A DNA stretch of 6,153 nucleotides from Alphaproteobacteria bacterium (lineage in GTDB: Bacteria; Pseudomonadota; Alphaproteobacteria; GCA-2731375): positions 1 to 6,153 of the forward strand of contig JANQKO010000087.1 in the NCBI GenBank assembly GCA_028281075.1, read 5' to 3'. The notes under the pieces were generated by a model, which searched no databases, was not told where the DNA came from, and saw nothing but the letters and a program-made list of their open reading frames with translations. Each line of letters opens with the position of its first letter. The stretch's first letter is position 1. The position numbers and the translations under genes were made by a program. Positions 5,024-6,153 of this stretch are shown piece by piece.

Positions 5024-5369
5024 CCGCTGTGTGTTGAACCGATATCTCTCGGCGTGGGGGATCTGGACGATCGAATCCGCGCCTCGCCGCGCGGACTGAC
5101 GCTGGACACCACGGCGTTCGCGGCCGGGACCGGCCGTGCCGGCATGCGGTCGATCCATCGTGGCCAGTGGGAAGCGGCCAGGGCCGTCGGCATGTGCGAT
5201 GTGCGGCTTCGTCCATACCGTCGCCGACCGCGTGCTGTTTCCGTCCGAGGGTCGTATCCTCGAACAGGACGACCCGGACGCCGTGCTCGTTCATTCGTGG
5301 GAAGACGCGACCTGGAACTTCCCGCGTGGGCATGGCGCCTTCCGGTTGCTGGAGCCGCAGTTGGATTGA
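5024..5369 (+). pseudogene. Broken small gene of unknown function, frameshifted by a 7-bp tandem duplication
   Basis: Two protein-like half-frames meet here. The first is open from 5024 (possible GTG start at 5054) and reads plausibly up to ARAVGMC at about 5197, after which it becomes Arg/Pro-rich. The second, in the next frame, reads plausibly from CGFVHTVADR (about 5202) to the TGA at 5367-5369. At the junction ATGTGCG is exactly duplicated (5192-5198 and 5199-5205). Removing one copy joins the halves into one frame of 102 residues counted from GTG 5054, ending in FRLLEPQLD. I do not recognise the family. The second half alone could be translated from ATG 5199 as a 56-residue protein, or from GTG 5136 as 77 residues, so a functional short gene is not excluded. 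Its 5' side borders the AT-rich tract, so the original N-terminus may also be lost. The stop lies 7 bp before the aminotransferase ATG, and that gene's GAGG overlaps it, suggesting a former two-gene operon. Confidence 0.45.
5192..5205 (+). repeat. 7-bp tandem duplication ATGTGCG x2
   Basis: ATGTGCG at 5192-5198 is repeated immediately at 5199-5205. A 7-bp unit changes the reading frame, and the site coincides with the point where coding character switches from one plus frame to the next. It looks like a replication-slippage duplication within the small gene. Confidence 0.75.
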
Positions 5370-5376
5370 GGCAGTG

Positions 5377-6153
5377 ATGAAGCAGACGACGCACGACGCG
5401 GAGGACGATGCCCGCAACCGCGACATCAAGATCTATGTCGACGGCGAGATCGTGCACCGCGACCAGGCCAAGATCTCGGTCTACGATTCCGGCTTCATGC
5501 TGGGTGACGGCATGTGGGAAGGCATGCGCCTCTACAACGGCAAGTGGGCCTTCTTCGACGACCACATGGACCGCCTGTTCGCCGCCTGCAAGGCGGTCGC
5601 GCTCGACATCGGCCTGGACCGCGCCGGCATTCTCGACGCGCTCGCCCGCACGGCCGCCGCGAACGGCATGACCGACGACGTGCATTGCCGGCTGATGGTG
5701 ACCCGTGGCGTGAAGGCGAAGCCGTTCCAGCATCCGGGCCTGTCGCGTTCCGGCCCCACCATCGTCATCATCATGGAGCACTCGACGCCGGTCGGCAGCC
5801 TGCGGCGCCGCGGCATCCGTCTCGCCACCGTGCCGCAGGTACGCGGCCTGCCGATGTCGCAGGACGCCAAGTACAACTCGCACTCCAAGCTGAACTGCGT
5901 CATCGCCTGCCTGCAGGCCGAGCAGGCCGGCGCCGACGAGGCCTTGATGCTGGACCCGCACGGCTTCGTCAACACCACGAACGCCTGCAACTTCTTCATC
6001 GTCCGGCGCGGCGAGGTCTGGACCTCGACCGGCGACTACTGCATGAACGGCGTCACCCGCCAGAAGGTGATCGACCTCTGCCGGGCGAACGGCATCCCGG
6101 TATTCGAGCGCAACTACTCGCTGGTCGAGACCTACAGCGCCGACGAGGCTTTC
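5377..6153 (+). CDS. Class IV PLP aminotransferase (branched-chain/D-amino-acid type), 3' end beyond the window
   Basis: The first 259 residues of a fold-type IV PLP enzyme are present, with no stop before the window ends; full-length relatives have about 290-310 residues. The N-terminal IYVDGEIVHRDQAKISVYDSG (19-39) and GDGMWEGMRLYNG (43-55) are the standard opening of branched-chain aminotransferase, D-alanine aminotransferase and aminodeoxychorismate lyase. RLMVTRG (105-111) follows, and K171 in NSHSKLNCVIA is the likely Schiff-base Lys. EALMLDPHGFV (188-198), TNACNFFIV (201-209) and GVTRQKVIDLC (225-235) complete the core. The Glu that normally follows the DxxGxV block and contacts the PLP ring nitrogen appears replaced (Asn199-Thr200). 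The expected reaction is transfer of an amino group between a branched-chain or other amino acid and a 2-oxo acid in the cytosol. The ATG at 5377 is preceded by GAGG (5368-5371, 5-bp spacing) overlapping the stop of the broken small gene. The aminotransferase subtype is not certain. Confidence 0.87.
   Translation, partial: MKQTTHDAEDDARNRDIKIYVDGEIVHRDQAKISVYDSGFMLGDGMWEGMRLYNGKWAFFDDHMDRLFAACKAVALDIGLDRAGILDALARTAAANGMTDDVHCRLMVTRGVKAKPFQHPGLSRSGPTIVIIMEHSTPVGSLRRRGIRLATVPQVRGLPMSQDAKYNSHSKLNCVIACLQAEQAGADEALMLDPHGFVNTTNACNFFIVRRGEVWTSTGDYCMNGVTRQKVIDLCRANGIPVFERNYSLVETYSADEAF

Noticed and set aside
4177..5060. Target-site duplication or terminal repeats around the CinA-like islet
   Set aside because: Only loose resemblance was found between CTGACGGC (left) and CTGACCGC (right), with one mismatch, in GC-rich DNA. 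No inverted ends or transposase are present.
4926..5429. N-terminal extension of the CinA-like protein to an ATG at 5429
   Set aside because: The extension would run through the GC-rich broken gene and into the aminotransferase start. It is not protein-like and differs sharply in composition from the rest of the gene.
4960..5961. 333-codon minus-strand frame opposite the aminotransferase
   Set aside because: The plus strand carries an unmistakable class IV aminotransferase; this is its antisense shadow.
1..6153. Defence system, CRISPR array, tRNA or mobile element
   Set aside because: I looked for repeated units with regular spacing, tRNA-like folds, and transposase or nuclease motifs on both strands and found none.

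Overview
The window is very GC-rich, with strong G/C preference at third codon positions. It carries ordinary metabolic genes of the kind found in free-living Alphaproteobacteria; that assignment is an inference from composition and gene types, not from a marker gene. No rRNA, tRNA, CRISPR array, transposase or integrase was recognised.

Left part (1-1711, + strand): the C-terminal end of an alanine/glycine:cation symporter (AGCS family), a perfect 10-bp GC hairpin just past its stop, then a complete PLP-dependent enzyme of the SelA/D-glucosaminate-6-phosphate ammonia-lyase-like group. This enzyme converges with a minus-strand MOSC-domain gene (1722-2264), with only 10 bp between the stops.

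Middle part (2265-4176): a 218-bp divergent intergenic region separates the MOSC gene from a plus-strand SAM-dependent methyltransferase that resembles sarcosine/dimethylglycine methyltransferases. A PEP mutase/isocitrate lyase superfamily protein follows. The 89 bp before its preferred start contain a GACGTCGC repeat, which is at once a direct repeat with 11-bp period and an inverted repeat.

Right part (4177-6153) is the unusual portion. A minus-strand gene encodes a stand-alone CinA C-terminal (PncC-like amidohydrolase) domain behind a basic N-terminus and one membrane segment. Its body is lower in G+C than its neighbours, and its 5' region is strikingly AT-rich (17 G+C of 60 in 4921-4980). 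It has no ATG start at a sensible place. It lies against an apparently broken plus-strand gene (about 5024-5369) in which a 7-bp tandem duplication, ATGTGCG twice at 5192-5205, shifts the frame; removing one copy joins two protein-like halves into one continuous reading frame. This remnant ends 7 bp before a class IV aminotransferase (branched-chain/D-amino-acid type) that runs off the right end.

The metabolic genes share an amino-acid/keto-acid flavour (amino-acid uptake, two PLP enzymes, a methyltransferase, a PEP mutase-like C-C or C-P lyase), but gene directions alternate and I see no single pathway or operon. The best candidates for something new are the membrane-anchored CinA-like islet and the tandem-duplication frameshift beside it.
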